Numbered from the stretch's first letter, positions 47,967 to 57,166 are shown. The stretch: DNA of 64,000 nucleotides from Microbacterium sp. VKM Ac-2870 (GCF_015350795.1 NZ_JADKSH010000002.1:310001-374000), one strand, 5' to 3'. Numbers and translations are program-made. The notes: generated by a model from the letters alone, not told the origin.

Positions 47967-48835
47967 GCGCCCCTCAGACGGATGCCGGGACGCACCCCAC
48001 TCTCGACGAGCTGCGCGCCGAAGCGATGCAGTGGGGCCGCAAGCCCCGCCGCCGCGGCGGGTGGTACGTCACCGAGCACATGGTCCGCGCGATGCGCGCT
48101 TACGGGTGGACGATCATCGTCGGCGCGGTCGGTCAGCCGATCCTCTACCTGCTCGGCCTCGCGGTCGGCCTCGCCGCACTCATCAAGGTGCCGATCGTCG
48201 ATCACGGTCAGGAGGTCACCTACCTGATGTTCGTCGCGCCGGCGCTGCTGGCGACCGCGACGATCTCGGTCGCCAGCGAGGAGATGACGTATCCGGTCAT
48301 GGCCGGGTTCAAGTGGCGTCGCTACTTCTACGGCTTCAACGCGTCGCCGCTGTCGAGCCCGCAGATCGCCAACGGTGTCATCGCGGGCGCCGCGGCGCGC
48401 ATGATCGTCGCGTCGGCGGCGTACTACCTCATCGTCTGGCTGCTGCCGTTCGGTGCGGTCCCGCACCCCTCCACCGGGTGGCTGGCGATCATCGCCGGGG
48501 TGCTGGCCGGGCTCGCCTTCGGCATCCCGCTCATGGCGTACGCGGCGTCGATCGAAGACGACAAGGGTCAGTTCGCGCTCGTGCAGCGCTTCATCTTCAT
48601 GCCGATGTTCCTGTTCTCCGGAACCTTCTATCCCCTCGATTCGCTGCCGCCCTGGCTGGCGTGGATCGGCTGGATCTCGCCCCTGTGGCACGGTTCCGAG
48701 CTCGGGCGGGTGGCGACCTACGGCGCCGCGGTCGACCCGCTGATGGTCGCCGTGCACCTCGCGTACCTGCTCGTGCTCGCCGCGGTCGGGTACGTCGTGG
48801 CGCGACGGGTGTTCACCGAGAGGCTCGCCAAATGA
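47963..48835 (+). CDS. ABC-2 type permease (first of two)
   Basis: The 290-residue protein has a hydrophilic N-terminus of about 45 residues and six membrane segments, with LMFVAPALLATATISVASEEMTYPVMAGFKWRR typical of NodJ/DrrB permeases and the signature FMFLFSGTFYPLDSLPPWLAWIGWISPLWHGSEL-like end region. It should pair with the next gene as a heterodimer. It is coupled to both neighbours by four-base overlaps. Confidence 0.92.
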   Translation: MSAPQTDAGTHPTLDELRAEAMQWGRKPRRRGGWYVTEHMVRAMRAYGWTIIVGAVGQPILYLLGLAVGLAALIKVPIVDHGQEVTYLMFVAPALLATATISVASEEMTYPVMAGFKWRRYFYGFNASPLSSPQIANGVIAGAAARMIVASAAYYLIVWLLPFGAVPHPSTGWLAIIAGVLAGLAFGIPLMAYAASIEDDKGQFALVQRFIFMPMFLFSGTFYPLDSLPPWLAWIGWISPLWHGSELGRVATYGAAVDPLMVAVHLAYLLVLAAVGYVVARRVFTERLAK

Positions 48836-49653
48836 GCGCCGTGGTCGAGATGACAGCGGCCCGCCGCGGCGGCGTGCGTGCGCTGTGGGCCGGCAACCCG
48901 GGTGCCGTCGTGCAGCGGGGGCTCATCGCCGCGCGGTCGTCGAGCTGGGCCGTGGTGCTCTCCGGCTTCTTCGAGCCGGTGTTCTACCTGGCGTCGATGG
49001 GCATCGGCCTCGGCAAGCTCATCGGCGACGTCCAGACCGCGCAGGGCGCGAGCGTGAGCTACGCCGCGTTCATCGCCCCGGCGCTGTTGGCCGTGTCGGC
49101 GATGAACGGGGCGATCTACGACTCCACGTGGAACGTGTTCTTCAAGCTCAACTACGGCAAGCTCTACGAGGGCATGCTCGCCACGTCGCTGGGCCCGCTC
49201 GACGTGGCGCTCGGCGAGATCATCTACGCCCTTCTGCGCGGCCTCGCCTACGCCACCGGATTCATGATCATCATGCAGATCCTCGGGCTCAATCTCGCCT
49301 GGACGGCGCTGCTGGCACTGCCGGCGGTGCTGCTCATCGCGTTCGGCTTCGCGAGCCTCGGCATGGCGGTCACCAGCTACATGAAGACGTTCCAGCAGAT
49401 GGACTGGATCAACTTCGTGCTGCTGCCGATGTTCCTGTTCTCTGCCACGTTCTACCCGATCACCGTCTACCCCGGCTGGGTTCAGCAGATCGTCATGGCC
49501 CTGCCGTTGTGGCACGGTGTCGAGCTGATCCGAGGATTGACCACCGGCATCCTGAGCGTCGACATGCTCTGGCACGTGCTCTACTACGTCGTCATGATCG
49601 CCGTCGGGCTGGTCTTCACGACGAAGCGGCTGCGCGCGCTGTTCCTCGACTGA
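48832..49653 (+). CDS. ABC-2 type permease (second of two)
   Basis: The 273-residue protein has six membrane segments and the same plan as its neighbour: FIAPALLAVSAMNGAIYDSTWNVFFKLNYGKLYEGML and LLPMFLFSATFYPITVYPGWVQQIVMALPLWHGVELIRG. It starts at the ATG overlapping the previous stop (ATGA). ATPase and two different permeases make a complete exporter. A 20-base-pair hairpin follows the operon. Confidence 0.93.
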   Translation: MSAVVEMTAARRGGVRALWAGNPGAVVQRGLIAARSSSWAVVLSGFFEPVFYLASMGIGLGKLIGDVQTAQGASVSYAAFIAPALLAVSAMNGAIYDSTWNVFFKLNYGKLYEGMLATSLGPLDVALGEIIYALLRGLAYATGFMIIMQILGLNLAWTALLALPAVLLIAFGFASLGMAVTSYMKTFQQMDWINFVLLPMFLFSATFYPITVYPGWVQQIVMALPLWHGVELIRGLTTGILSVDMLWHVLYYVVMIAVGLVFTTKRLRALFLD

Positions 49654-49675
49654 GCCGGCGCGCGCTCAGCCTCAC

Positions 49676-49720
49676 AACGGCGGATGCCGCGGGAAACGAG
49701 TTCCCGCGGCATCCGCCGTT
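49676..49720. terminator. Perfect 20-bp bidirectional terminator hairpin
   Basis: The arm at 49676-49695 pairs perfectly with 49701-49720 around the loop ACGAG. It lies between the convergent ABC permease and MHS transporter genes, 22 and 13 bases from their stops. The arms contain the octamer GGATGCCG and its complement. Four bases TTCG follow rather than a U-run. Confidence 0.9.
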
Positions 49721-49733
49721 CGTACGAGAGCGC

Positions 49734-51128
49734 TCAGAGCGAGCCGGTCTCGCCGAGGCCGATGTTCGTCTCGTAGTCGTCGTCCTTCGTCTCGCGTGAG
49801 ATCAGCAGCGCGATGAGCGTCAGCACGGCCGACCCCGAGAGATAGACACCGACGAGCCACGGCTGGCCGCCCGCCGTCGCCCACAGCCAGAGGGCGATCG
49901 AGGGCGCGACCGCGGCGCCGAGGATCGACGACACGTTGTACGCGATCGCCGAGCCCGTGTACCGCACGTTCGTGGGGAACAGCTCGGGCAACACGGCCCC
50001 CATCGGCCCGAACGTGGCGCCCATCAGCATGAACCCGAACACGAGGAATGCCTGCACCAGCGCGCCCGTGAACTTCGGGTCGACGTGAGGGAGGAGGAAG
50101 ACGTTGAAGGTGAGACCGAGGATGCCGATGAGCACGGTCACCCAGATCAGCAGCTTCCGGCGGCCGATGGCATCGGCGATAGGCCCGGACAGGAGCGTGA
50201 AGATGCCGAAGAAGACCACGCCGATGATCTGCATGATGACGAAGTCGGTGTACCCGAACCCCAACCCGGCCACGGGCGCGTCGACCGCTTTGGTGCCGTA
50301 GGCGAGCGTGAAGCTCGTCATCAGGTAGAAGAGCACGTAGGTCGCCAGCATGATGAACGTGCCGATGATGAGGTTCTTCCAGTGCCCCCGGATCACTTCG
50401 CCCAGCGGGAAGCGGCGAAGCGCGCCCTTCTTCTCGGCGGCGGAGAAGCTCTGCGACTCGACGAGCTTCAGACGTACCCACAGACCGATGATGACCATGA
50501 CGGCCGAGAACAAGAACGGCACACGCCATCCCCACGCGAGGAACGCCTCGGAGCGCTGCATCGGCCCGTCGGGGTGGGGGAGGGCGAAGTTGATCACGAG
50601 GAAGAGGGTGTTGGCGATGATGAAGCCGATGGGCGCGCCCAGCTGCGGGAACGTGCCGTACCAGGCGCGCTTGCCCTGGGGGGCGTTCTCCGTCGCGACG
50701 AGCGCGGCGCCCGACCACTCGCCACCGAGCGCGAAGCCCTGGAACAGGCGCAGCACGAGCAGCAGCAGCGCAGCCCACCACCCGATGTTGCCGTAGGTGG
50801 GCAGACACCCGATGAGGAAGGTCGCGACTCCCATCGTGAGCAGCGACGCCACGAGGGTGGCCTTGCGGCCGAAGCGGTCGCCGAAGTGGCCGAACACGAC
50901 GGCGCCGATGGGCCGGGCGATCATGGCCGCGCCGAACACGGCGAACGACGACAGGAGAGCCGTCGTGTCGTTGCCGGTCGGGAAGAACAGCGCCGGGAAG
51001 ACCAGCACGGCGGCGGTGGCGTAGACGTAGAAGTCGTAGAACTCGATCGTCGTGCCGACGAGGCTCGCGGTGATGACGCGGGCGCGGGAGTTGGCGGGTG
51101 CGGTGGGGGCCGCGGTGGCTGAGGACAT
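49734..51128 (-). CDS. MFS transporter, metabolite:H+ symporter (MHS) family
   Basis: The 464-residue protein has 12 membrane segments and MHS marks: TTIEFYDFYVYATAAVLVFP in helix 1, GHFGDRFGRK after helix 2 and QGFALGGEWSGAALVATENAP. It imports an organic acid, betaine or similar compound with protons; no neighbouring catabolic gene shows which. It is a paralogue of the transporter at 25260. TAGCCT lies six bases before the ATG, implying a leaderless single-gene mRNA. Confidence 0.92.
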   Translation of the reverse strand: MSSATAAPTAPANSRARVITASLVGTTIEFYDFYVYATAAVLVFPALFFPTGNDTTALLSSFAVFGAAMIARPIGAVVFGHFGDRFGRKATLVASLLTMGVATFLIGCLPTYGNIGWWAALLLLVLRLFQGFALGGEWSGAALVATENAPQGKRAWYGTFPQLGAPIGFIIANTLFLVINFALPHPDGPMQRSEAFLAWGWRVPFLFSAVMVIIGLWVRLKLVESQSFSAAEKKGALRRFPLGEVIRGHWKNLIIGTFIMLATYVLFYLMTSFTLAYGTKAVDAPVAGLGFGYTDFVIMQIIGVVFFGIFTLLSGPIADAIGRRKLLIWVTVLIGILGLTFNVFLLPHVDPKFTGALVQAFLVFGFMLMGATFGPMGAVLPELFPTNVRYTGSAIAYNVSSILGAAVAPSIALWLWATAGGQPWLVGVYLSGSAVLTLIALLISRETKDDDYETNIGLGETGSL

Positions 51129-51134
51129 GCGGAG

Positions 51135-51140
51135 AGGCTA
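51135..51140 (-). promoter_or_regulatory. Candidate -10 hexamer of a leaderless promoter
   Basis: TAGCCT on the minus strand lies six bases before the ATG at 51128. The 150 bases beyond it, up to the next gene, hold no recognised feature. Confidence 0.45.
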
Positions 51141-51297
51141 CCTATCGATGAAAACTCGTAGGTCCTCGTGGGACGCGCCGGTGGTGGGCGTCCGGGGCAG
51201 GGGTGTGTGCATCGGGCGCCGCGACAGTGGAATCACCGGGGCGCCGGTAGGTTCCCGGCGCACGGGAAAAGTCTACGCCGGGTCGCGAGGCAGCCTC

Positions 51298-51648
51298 TCA
51301 GCGCCAGAGTACGGCGAGGGCGGCGTTGAGGAAGGTCAGGATGCCGACCAGCCAGAACATCGCGGGCGGCACCGATCCGGCTTTCCGCTGCCGCGCGGTG
51401 CCGATGCCCAGCAGCGCGCCGATCGCGAGCAGCACGACGAGCTTCACTCCGAGCTTCGTGTAGTTGAGCGGGTAGTCGATGCCCCACGGTGCGGCCAATG
51501 CGAGGCCGGCGACGGCGGCGATGACCATGCCCCACGTCATCAGTCGCGTGATGCGCCGCGCCCCGACCGCCTCCACGACCCAGGAGCCGAAAAGGATGGC
51601 GAATCCGGTGAGGTGGACGAGGACGACGGCGTGACGCAGGATCTCCAT
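51298..51648 (-). CDS. Small four-helix membrane protein, unknown function
   Basis: This 116-residue protein has four hydrophobic segments (about 5-25, 36-54, 66-84 and 95-114) with LMTWGMVIAAVAGLALAAPWGI and LNYTKLGVKLVVLLAIG. The pattern recalls small membrane proteins annotated as Fe-S or DUF-type proteins in actinobacteria, but no family was firmly recognised. A Lys-Leu-Gly-Val-Lys-Leu motif in helix three is conserved-looking. TAGGCT six bases before the ATG indicates a leaderless transcript. Confidence 0.75.
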   Translation of the reverse strand: MEILRHAVVLVHLTGFAILFGSWVVEAVGARRITRLMTWGMVIAAVAGLALAAPWGIDYPLNYTKLGVKLVVLLAIGALLGIGTARQRKAGSVPPAMFWLVGILTFLNAALAVLWR

Positions 51649-51654
51649 TCCTTC

Positions 51655-51660
51655 AGCCTA
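51655..51660 (-). promoter_or_regulatory. Candidate -10 hexamer of a leaderless promoter
   Basis: TAGGCT on the minus strand lies six bases before the ATG at 51648. TTGAGA (51679-51684) 18 bases further upstream is a fair -35, making this one of the best leaderless promoters in the window. Confidence 0.6.
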
Positions 51661-51698
51661 ACTGATGCCTAGGGCAAGTCTCAACGACCGGGCGTGCG

Positions 51699-52172
51699 TC
51701 AGCCGCGGAGGCGGCGCAGCAGAAGCGCCGTGCGCAGCGCGGCATCCGCCGCCTCCGCGCCCTTGTCCTCTTTCGATCCGACGAGTCCGGCACGGTCGAT
51801 GCCCTGCTGCTCGTCATCGAGGGTGAGCACGCCGAAGCCGACCGGCTTGCCCGTGTCGAGCGCGACGCGGGTGAGCCCGTCGGTGGCCGCCGATGAGACG
51901 AACTCGAAGTGCGGTGTGCCGCCGCGGATGATCACGCCCAACGCGACGACCGCGTCGGCGCCCGCCTCCAGCGCCGCCTTCGCGGCGACCGGCAGTTCGA
52001 ACGAGCCGGGCACGCGCTCGAGGCTCCACTCGGCGCCGGATGCCGCGAGCACCCGCTCCGCCCCCGCGATCAGACCGTCCGAGATCACATCGTGCCACTG
52101 ACCGGCGATGACGACGACGCGCAGGCCGGCCGCGTCGATGGGTGCTGTCTGCGGTGCTCCGTGGCCGCTCAT
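51699..52172 (-). CDS. ribH: 6,7-Dimethyl-8-ribityllumazine synthase
   Basis: RibH condenses 5-amino-6-ribitylaminouracil with 3,4-dihydroxy-2-butanone 4-phosphate, the step before riboflavin synthase. The 157-residue protein shows the substrate motifs RVPGSFELP and [10 protein letters not shown] with the catalytic His, and ends with [19 protein letters not shown]. It is the last gene of the riboflavin operon and overlaps ribBA by four bases (ATGA). Confidence 0.96.
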   Translation of the reverse strand: MSGHGAPQTAPIDAAGLRVVVIAGQWHDVISDGLIAGAERVLAASGAEWSLERVPGSFELPVAAKAALEAGADAVVALGVIIRGGTPHFEFVSSAATDGLTRVALDTGKPVGFGVLTLDDEQQGIDRAGLVGSKEDKGAEAADAALRTALLLRRLRG

Positions 52173-53449
52173 GCGTGCTCCTCCGTGCTGTGTGCGAGGG
52201 CGGCATCCAGCTCGTCCACGCCGATGATGTGCCCCATGCGATCACGCTTGGTGGCCAGGTACTGGTGGTTGTTGGCGCCGACGCCGACGAGCAGCGGCAC
52301 CTGTTCGACGATATCGAGACCGAGCTCTCGCAGCTGCTTCACCTTGTCGGAGTTGTTCGTCAGCAGACGGATGCGGTCGACCCCGAGATCGGCAAGGATT
52401 CCGCCGGCGGCGGCGTAGTCGCGGGCATCGGCGGGCAGGCCCAGCGCGAGGTTGGCGTCCACGGTGTCGAGGCCGCGCTCCTGCAGGCTGTACGCACGCA
52501 GCTTGTTGATGAGTCCGATGCCACGACCCTCGTGACCGCGCATGTAGATGACGACGCCGCCGTCTTTGTCGATGCGATCCAGCGCGGCATCCAACTGCGG
52601 GCCGCATTCGCACTTCTCCGAGCCGAACGCTTCACCCGTGAGGCACTCGGAGTGCACGCGCACCAGGGGAGCGTCTTCGGTGAGATCGCCGGAGACGACC
52701 GCGATGTGGTCGGTGCCGGTCACGCGGTCCTTGTACGCGAGGAAACGGAACGTGCCGTGCGAGGTCGGAACCGTGGCCTCGGCGCGCAGGCTCACGCGGC
52801 GCTTCTGCGTTGCCGACGATGACGTTTCGAGCTCGGTCGGCTCGATCTCGTCGAGGTAGGCGATGAGTTGTTCGATCGTGATCACCGGCACCCCTTCGCG
52901 TTCGCCGAGCTCGACCAGACCCGGAAGCCGCATCATCGAGCCGTCCTCGGCGACGACCTCGCCGATCGCGGCGACGGGCTGCAGTCCCGCGAGGCGCATG
53001 AGCTCCACGCCGGCCTCGGTGTGGCCGGCGCGCTCGCGCACGCCACCGTCGACCGCGCGCAGCGGAAGGATGTGGCCGGGGCGGATCACGGAGGAGGGGA
53101 CGGATGACGGATCGGCCAGAACGTTCAGCGTGTGCGAACGGTCCGTCGCGCTGATGCCCGTCGAGACGCGATCGGCGGCGTCGACGCTCACCGTATAGGC
53201 GGTGCCGCGGGCATCCTCGTTGACGGCGACCATCGGCGGCAGGTCGAGGCGGTCGGCCCACTCAGCGGGCATGGGGGCGCAGATGAAGCCGCTCGACCAG
53301 CGGATCGTCCACGCGAGCCAATCGGGCGTCGCCAGCTGGGCCGACAAGATGATGTCGCCCTCGTTCTCGCGGTTCTCATCGTCGGCGACGATGACCGGCC
53401 GCCCGGTGCGGAGCGCTTCGAGGGCGTCGGGGATGGTGGAAAGGCTCAT
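52169..53449 (-). CDS. ribBA: Bifunctional DHBP synthase / GTP cyclohydrolase II
   Basis: The 426-residue protein supplies both riboflavin precursors. The N-terminal RibB half (1-205) has [12 protein letters not shown] and [14 protein letters not shown]; it makes 3,4-dihydroxy-2-butanone 4-phosphate from ribulose 5-phosphate. The C-terminal RibA half (215-415) has the zinc motif [14 protein letters not shown] and [11 protein letters not shown], and opens the GTP imidazole ring. Near the end [17 protein letters not shown] departs from the usual TNNPAK(R) motif, a common variation in this group. The ATG at 53449 overlaps the ribE stop. Confidence 0.95.
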   Translation of the reverse strand: MSLSTIPDALEALRTGRPVIVADDENRENEGDIILSAQLATPDWLAWTIRWSSGFICAPMPAEWADRLDLPPMVAVNEDARGTAYTVSVDAADRVSTGISATDRSHTLNVLADPSSVPSSVIRPGHILPLRAVDGGVRERAGHTEAGVELMRLAGLQPVAAIGEVVAEDGSMMRLPGLVELGEREGVPVITIEQLIAYLDEIEPTELETSSSATQKRRVSLRAEATVPTSHGTFRFLAYKDRVTGTDHIAVVSGDLTEDAPLVRVHSECLTGEAFGSEKCECGPQLDAALDRIDKDGGVVIYMRGHEGRGIGLINKLRAYSLQERGLDTVDANLALGLPADARDYAAAGGILADLGVDRIRLLTNNSDKVKQLRELGLDIVEQVPLLVGVGANNHQYLATKRDRMGHIIGVDELDAALAHSTEEHA

Positions 53450-54090
53450 CGGGAGCCTCCTTCGGGAGTGGAGTCGGTCGGTCGGGGGGTGAAAGCAAGC
53501 AGGCGCTGCACGTGGCGCGCCAGGATGTCGGTCTCGAGGTTGACGGCATCGCCCGCGATGCGGGCTCCCAGCGTCGTGGCCTCGAGGGTTTCGGGGATCA
53601 GCGACACCTCGAACCAGGCGTCGGGAGCGTCGGCATCCGAGGCGTTCGACACCGTCAGCGAGACGCCGTCGACCGCGATCGATCCCTTGTCGACGACCAG
53701 CGGTGCGAGGTCGGCCGGCAACGAGATGCGGATGACGCGCCACTCGGCGCCCGGTCGCACCTCGAGCACTGTGCCGGTGCCGTCGACGTGACCCTGCACG
53801 ATGTGCCCGCCGAGTCGCCCGTGAGCGGCCATCGCCCGTTCGAGGTTGACCCGCGTTCCGGGGCCGAACGCGCCGAGCGTCGCCATGTCGAGGCTCTGAC
53901 GCATGACGTCGGCGGTGAACCAGTCATCGCCCTGGTCGACGACGGTCAAACACACGCCGCTGACCGAGATGGAGTCGCCGTGGTGTGCGTCCGACACCGA
54001 CAGCGGAGCGCGCACGGTGAGGCGCACGCCGTCGCCCGACGGCTCGATCGCGACGATCTCGCCGCGCTCTTCGATGATTCCGGTGAACAT
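53446..54090 (-). CDS. ribE: Riboflavin synthase (alpha chain)
   Basis: The enzyme dismutates two lumazine molecules to riboflavin. The 214-residue protein consists of two similar lumazine-binding halves, each starting in the typical way: MFTGIIEERGEIVAIE at residue 1 and HIVQGHVDGTGTVLEV near residue 96. DSISVSGVCLTVV and GSIAVDGVSLTVS are the repeated substrate motifs. The ATG shares one base with the ribD stop (TGATG). Part of ribD-ribE-ribBA-ribH under the FMN riboswitch. Confidence 0.96.
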   Translation of the reverse strand: MFTGIIEERGEIVAIEPSGDGVRLTVRAPLSVSDAHHGDSISVSGVCLTVVDQGDDWFTADVMRQSLDMATLGAFGPGTRVNLERAMAAHGRLGGHIVQGHVDGTGTVLEVRPGAEWRVIRISLPADLAPLVVDKGSIAVDGVSLTVSNASDADAPDAWFEVSLIPETLEATTLGARIAGDAVNLETDILARHVQRLLAFTPRPTDSTPEGGSR

Positions 54091-55169
54091 CAGTTCTCTT
54101 CCTTCGTGATGGAGGTGTGTGCGGCGGCGGTGTCGTCGAATCGGCCGACGACGAGCAGGTCGTCGCCGAGGTGCTCGACCGATGCCACCTGCACGCGTCG
54201 CTGCTCGGTGATGGACGAGACGCCGATGTCACCCAAGGCCAGGCTCGGGCCGCCGATCAAGGTCGGCGCGATGTACACGAGCACCTCGTCGGCGAGGCCT
54301 TCGCGGACGAACGAGGAAGCGAGCGTCGGGCCTCCCTCGACGAACACGCCGTGTGCGCCGAGCTCCCGCAGTCGTTCGAGGAGGTCGGGAAGGTCCTCGC
54401 CCTCGTCCTGCATGAACGGACGGGGATGCCGGCGCACCGCTGCGTCCTGCGGCACGGCTCGCGTTCCGATGACGACGGGGCGCGGCTGCTGCGCGTAGAG
54501 CGACCCGTCGGGGCGGCGCGCTGTGAGGGCGGGGTCGTCGGCGAGCAGGGTGCCGGTGCCGACGACGATTGCGTCGGCCGCGCTGCGGCGGAGGTGCACG
54601 TCGGCGCGAGCGTCGGGGCCGCTGATCCACTGGCTGGTTCCGTCGGCCGCGGCCGCGCGCCCGTCGAGTGACTGCGCCCACTTCACCGTGACGTGGGGCC
54701 GCCCGAGCCGCTGCACCGTCAGCCAGGAGTCGAGCAGGGCTCGCCCGTCCTCTTCGCGGGTGCCCCGCGTGACCTCGACGCCGGCTTCCCGGAGGCGCTC
54801 GCCGCCGCCCGAGGAGGCGTCGCCCGGGTCGTCGACCGCGTAGACCACGCGGGCGACGCCGGCGGCGATCAGCGCCTCGCTGCAGGGGCCGGTGCGGCCG
54901 GTGTGATTGCACGGCTCGAGGGTCACGACAGCGGTCGTGCCGCGCGCGGCATCCGGACCGGCCTCGGCCGCCAGGCGGGCGAGCGCATCGACCTCGGCGT
55001 GCGCCGTGCCCGCGCCGCGGTGCCAGCCCTCGGCGAGCACGTCGCCCTCGGGAGAGAGGATCACGGCGCCGACCTGCGGGTTGACGCCGCGCGGTCCACG
55101 CCGCGCGATCTCGAGCGCACGCCGCATCGCACGGTCGATCATCGTGTCGTCGCCGTCTGTCGCGGCCAT
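54090..55169 (-). CDS. ribD: Bifunctional riboflavin deaminase/reductase RibD
   Basis: RibD deaminates and then reduces the GTP-derived pyrimidine of riboflavin synthesis. The 359-residue protein has the zinc deaminase site HAEVDAL and TLEPCNHTGRTGPC in residues 1-145 and the NADPH reductase domain after 165 (VKWAQSLDGRAAAADG, SQWISGPDARADVH, VEGGPTLASSF). The ATG at 55169 is preceded by AGGAGG with seven bases between; a frame open farther upstream runs into the riboswitch and is not used. It is the first gene of the operon. Confidence 0.96.
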   Translation of the reverse strand: MAATDGDDTMIDRAMRRALEIARRGPRGVNPQVGAVILSPEGDVLAEGWHRGAGTAHAEVDALARLAAEAGPDAARGTTAVVTLEPCNHTGRTGPCSEALIAAGVARVVYAVDDPGDASSGGGERLREAGVEVTRGTREEDGRALLDSWLTVQRLGRPHVTVKWAQSLDGRAAAADGTSQWISGPDARADVHLRRSAADAIVVGTGTLLADDPALTARRPDGSLYAQQPRPVVIGTRAVPQDAAVRRHPRPFMQDEGEDLPDLLERLRELGAHGVFVEGGPTLASSFVREGLADEVLVYIAPTLIGGPSLALGDIGVSSITEQRRVQVASVEHLGDDLLVVGRFDDTAAAHTSITKEEN

Positions 55170-55192
55170 CGGTCGGTCCTCCTGTGAGGCCC

Positions 55193-55225
55193 CGGGGCGC
55201 GTTCGACATCGCAGACGGCGCCCCG
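55193..55225 (-). promoter_or_regulatory. Hairpin of the FMN riboswitch expression platform
   Basis: CGGGGCGC pairs perfectly with GCGCCCCG (arms 55193-55200 and 55218-55225) between the aptamer and ribD. Directly next to it GAGG (55186-55189 on the plus strand) can pair with part of the ribosome-binding site (55178-55183). Translation control by sequestration is therefore plausible. Confidence 0.5.
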
Positions 55226-55242
55226 ACACGCGGGACGTCATC

Positions 55243-55392
55243 CGTGCTGCCTCCCATCCGGACTAGCGATCGGGTTCTCGTCGAACCGTCACGCATCACC
55301 GTCGGTTCCGGAATTCCACCGGATCAACCCCTCGTGAGAGGGGCTCGCGGACTGTCACCGCCGGTTCGGATTCACACCGACCCCGGAGCACG
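55243..55392 (-). ncRNA. FMN riboswitch (RFN element)
   Basis: Read on the minus strand, the element contains the conserved blocks GGTGTGAATCCGAACCGGCGG, split by loops, then GTGACAGTCCGCGAGCC, GGTGGAATTCCGGAACCGACGG, TGATGCGTGACGG and GGATGGGAGGCAGCACG-like 3' end. The closing stem pairs 55387-55392 with 55243-55248. The FMN aptamer is expected upstream of riboflavin genes and represses them when FMN is plentiful. Confidence 0.97.
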
Positions 55393-55462
55393 TTTCTTGC
55401 ACGTGATCCTACTCAACGCACCGGCTCTCGTTTCATTCCGCGTCGACGGGGCGAATGCTGCT

Positions 55463-56326
55463 CTACTTCAGCAGGCGAGAAAGACGCCGGTCGGCGAGCA
55501 GTTTGCCGCCGGTCTGACAGGTGGGGCAGTATTCCAGCGAGTTGTCCGCGAAGAAGACGCTGCGCACCTCGTCGCCGCACACCGGGCATGCCTCACCGCG
55601 TCGGCCGTGCACCGACATCCCCCGCCGCTTCGCGTCTTTCAGGTCGGCGGGTGGCTTGCCGGACGCCGCCGCGACGGCATCGGTCAGGGTGGTGCGCATG
55701 GCGTCGTTCAGCCGATCGATCTCGGGCTCGGCGAGACCGGCCGCCAGCGCGTACGGCGACATCCGGGCCGCGTGCAGGATCTCGTCCGAGTAGGCGTTGC
55801 CGATACCCGCGATGATCGACTGGTCGCGCAGCACGCCCTTGATCTGCGTACGTCGTCCGGCGAGCAGGCCCGCGAGTGCATCACGGGTGAAATCCGCGGC
55901 GAGCGGATCGGGGCCGAGCCGTGCGACGCCGGGAACGTCGCGGGGCTCGCGCGCTGCGTAAAAGGCCAGAGACTTCTTCGTACCCGCTTCGGTGAGATCG
56001 AAACCGGCGCCGTCGTCGAGGCGCACGCGCAACGCGATCGGCGTCTTCCCGGGGCGGATGACGGTGTCGGGCACGGTCTCGTACCAGCGGAGCCATCCGG
56101 CCTTTGCGAGATGGAAGATGAGGTGGATGCCGGCATCGGTCGCCAGGTCGATGAACTTGCCGTGCCGGTGCGCACCTGTGATCGTGCGGCCGACGAGAGC
56201 GTCGATCGGCGGATCGTATGTCTTCAGCGCCGCGATGTTCGCGACACTGACCTTCGTGATCGTGTGCCCCGAGGCGCGCGCGTCGAGGAAATCGACGAGA
56301 CCTTGCACCTCCGGCATCTCGGGCAT
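55463..56326 (-). CDS. Formamidopyrimidine-DNA glycosylase family protein (Fpg/Nei)
   Basis: The enzyme excises oxidised bases. The 287-residue protein starts MPEMPEV, giving the catalytic Pro2-Glu3. The H2TH region has QIKGVLRDQSIIAGIGNAYSDEIL with the DNA-contact Asn, and a zinc finger CPVC-x16-CPTC closes the chain with QTGGK in place of the usual final Arg motif. It resembles the second actinobacterial Fpg (MutM2/Nei-like) rather than the main MutM next to DNA polymerase I. CAGGAT six bases before the ATG suggests a leaderless transcript. Confidence 0.92.
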   Translation of the reverse strand: MPEMPEVQGLVDFLDARASGHTITKVSVANIAALKTYDPPIDALVGRTITGAHRHGKFIDLATDAGIHLIFHLAKAGWLRWYETVPDTVIRPGKTPIALRVRLDDGAGFDLTEAGTKKSLAFYAAREPRDVPGVARLGPDPLAADFTRDALAGLLAGRRTQIKGVLRDQSIIAGIGNAYSDEILHAARMSPYALAAGLAEPEIDRLNDAMRTTLTDAVAAASGKPPADLKDAKRRGMSVHGRRGEACPVCGDEVRSVFFADNSLEYCPTCQTGGKLLADRRLSRLLK

Positions 56327-56332
56327 GGGCTC

Positions 56333-56338
56333 ATCCTG
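56333..56338 (-). promoter_or_regulatory. Candidate -10 hexamer of a leaderless promoter
   Basis: CAGGAT on the minus strand lies six bases before the ATG at 56326, the same variant as at 32294. Confidence 0.35.
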
Positions 56339-56367
56339 CCACGCGCGCCCGACACGGCGTCAGGGGT

Positions 56368-56931
56368 TCAGTCGATGGCGGGCCACGACTGCGGGGCGCG
56401 ATCGTCGTCCGCCAACAGACCGGCGATGAGCCCGTCGTTGCGGACCCCCGCGCCGTTGACCAGCGCCGAGCGCAGGCGCCCTTCGTAGCGGAATCCGAGG
56501 CGCTGCGCGACGCGGTGCGAGGCGGGGTTGTCGACCACCGCCCGCCACTCGATGCGATCGAGGGCGAGCCCGTCGGGGGAGAAGCCCCAATCGATCACGG
56601 CGCGGGCCGCTTCGACGACCAGACCTCGGCCGCGCGCGGCGGGCGTCATCCAATAGCCCAGTTCTCCCGAGCCCTGGCCCAGGCGGTGCAATCCCATCAT
56701 CCCAGCCAGCTGGTCGTCGCTGCGCACTGCCCAGGTCGCTTCCGCCCCGGCATCCCACCAGCCGGCGACCTTGGTCACGAAGCCTTCCGCGTGCGAGCGC
56801 TCGTACGGTGAGGGCACCGTCGTGAAGCGCTGGATCAGCTCGTCCTGGCACGCGGCGAAGATCGCATCGACGTCACCGGCGGTCGGGATCGAGAGTTCGA
56901 GTCGCGCCGTCCGCAGGATCACCGGTTGCAT
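56368..56931 (-). CDS. GNAT-family N-acetyltransferase (RimJ/RimL type)
   Basis: The 187-residue protein has the acetyl-CoA fold of RimJ/RimL enzymes: RTARLELSIPTAGDVDAIF at the start, LGYWMTPAARGRGLVVEAARAVIDWGF with the pyrophosphate-binding turn, and VVDNPASHRVAQRLGFRYEG. These enzymes acetylate ribosomal protein N-termini or small molecules. It stands alone with a leaderless-type TAGGCT six bases before the ATG. Confidence 0.9.
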   Translation of the reverse strand: MQPVILRTARLELSIPTAGDVDAIFAACQDELIQRFTTVPSPYERSHAEGFVTKVAGWWDAGAEATWAVRSDDQLAGMMGLHRLGQGSGELGYWMTPAARGRGLVVEAARAVIDWGFSPDGLALDRIEWRAVVDNPASHRVAQRLGFRYEGRLRSALVNGAGVRNDGLIAGLLADDDRAPQSWPAID

Positions 56932-56937
56932 GCCGAG

Positions 56938-56943
56938 AGCCTA
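56938..56943 (-). promoter_or_regulatory. Candidate -10 hexamer of a leaderless promoter
   Basis: TAGGCT on the minus strand lies six bases before the ATG at 56931, with GTGACC at 56960-56965 as a fair -35. Confidence 0.6.
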
Positions 56944-57166
56944 TCGGCCGCCCGCCGTCGGTCACCGCCGCGCAGAGTCGATCGGCTCGCCCTGCGTAAC
57001 TCCGCCTGGGCTGCGCAACCGATGCCGCGGCGCCAACCCGACGCCGGTTCAGCGGGAGTTGTGCAGGCGAACTGCCGGGTCCTCCCCATCGTGCTCGCGG
57101 CGACGGCTGTCCACGGATCCCCCTCGAGCGGGGTGGAGCCCGCCGGATCGTCCTCAGCATGTCGGC

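Noticed and set aside
47025..49653. Antibiotic self-resistance exporter of a biosynthetic cluster
   Set aside because: The DrrA-like family fits, but no biosynthetic genes lie within the window, so a specific antibiotic role is not supported.
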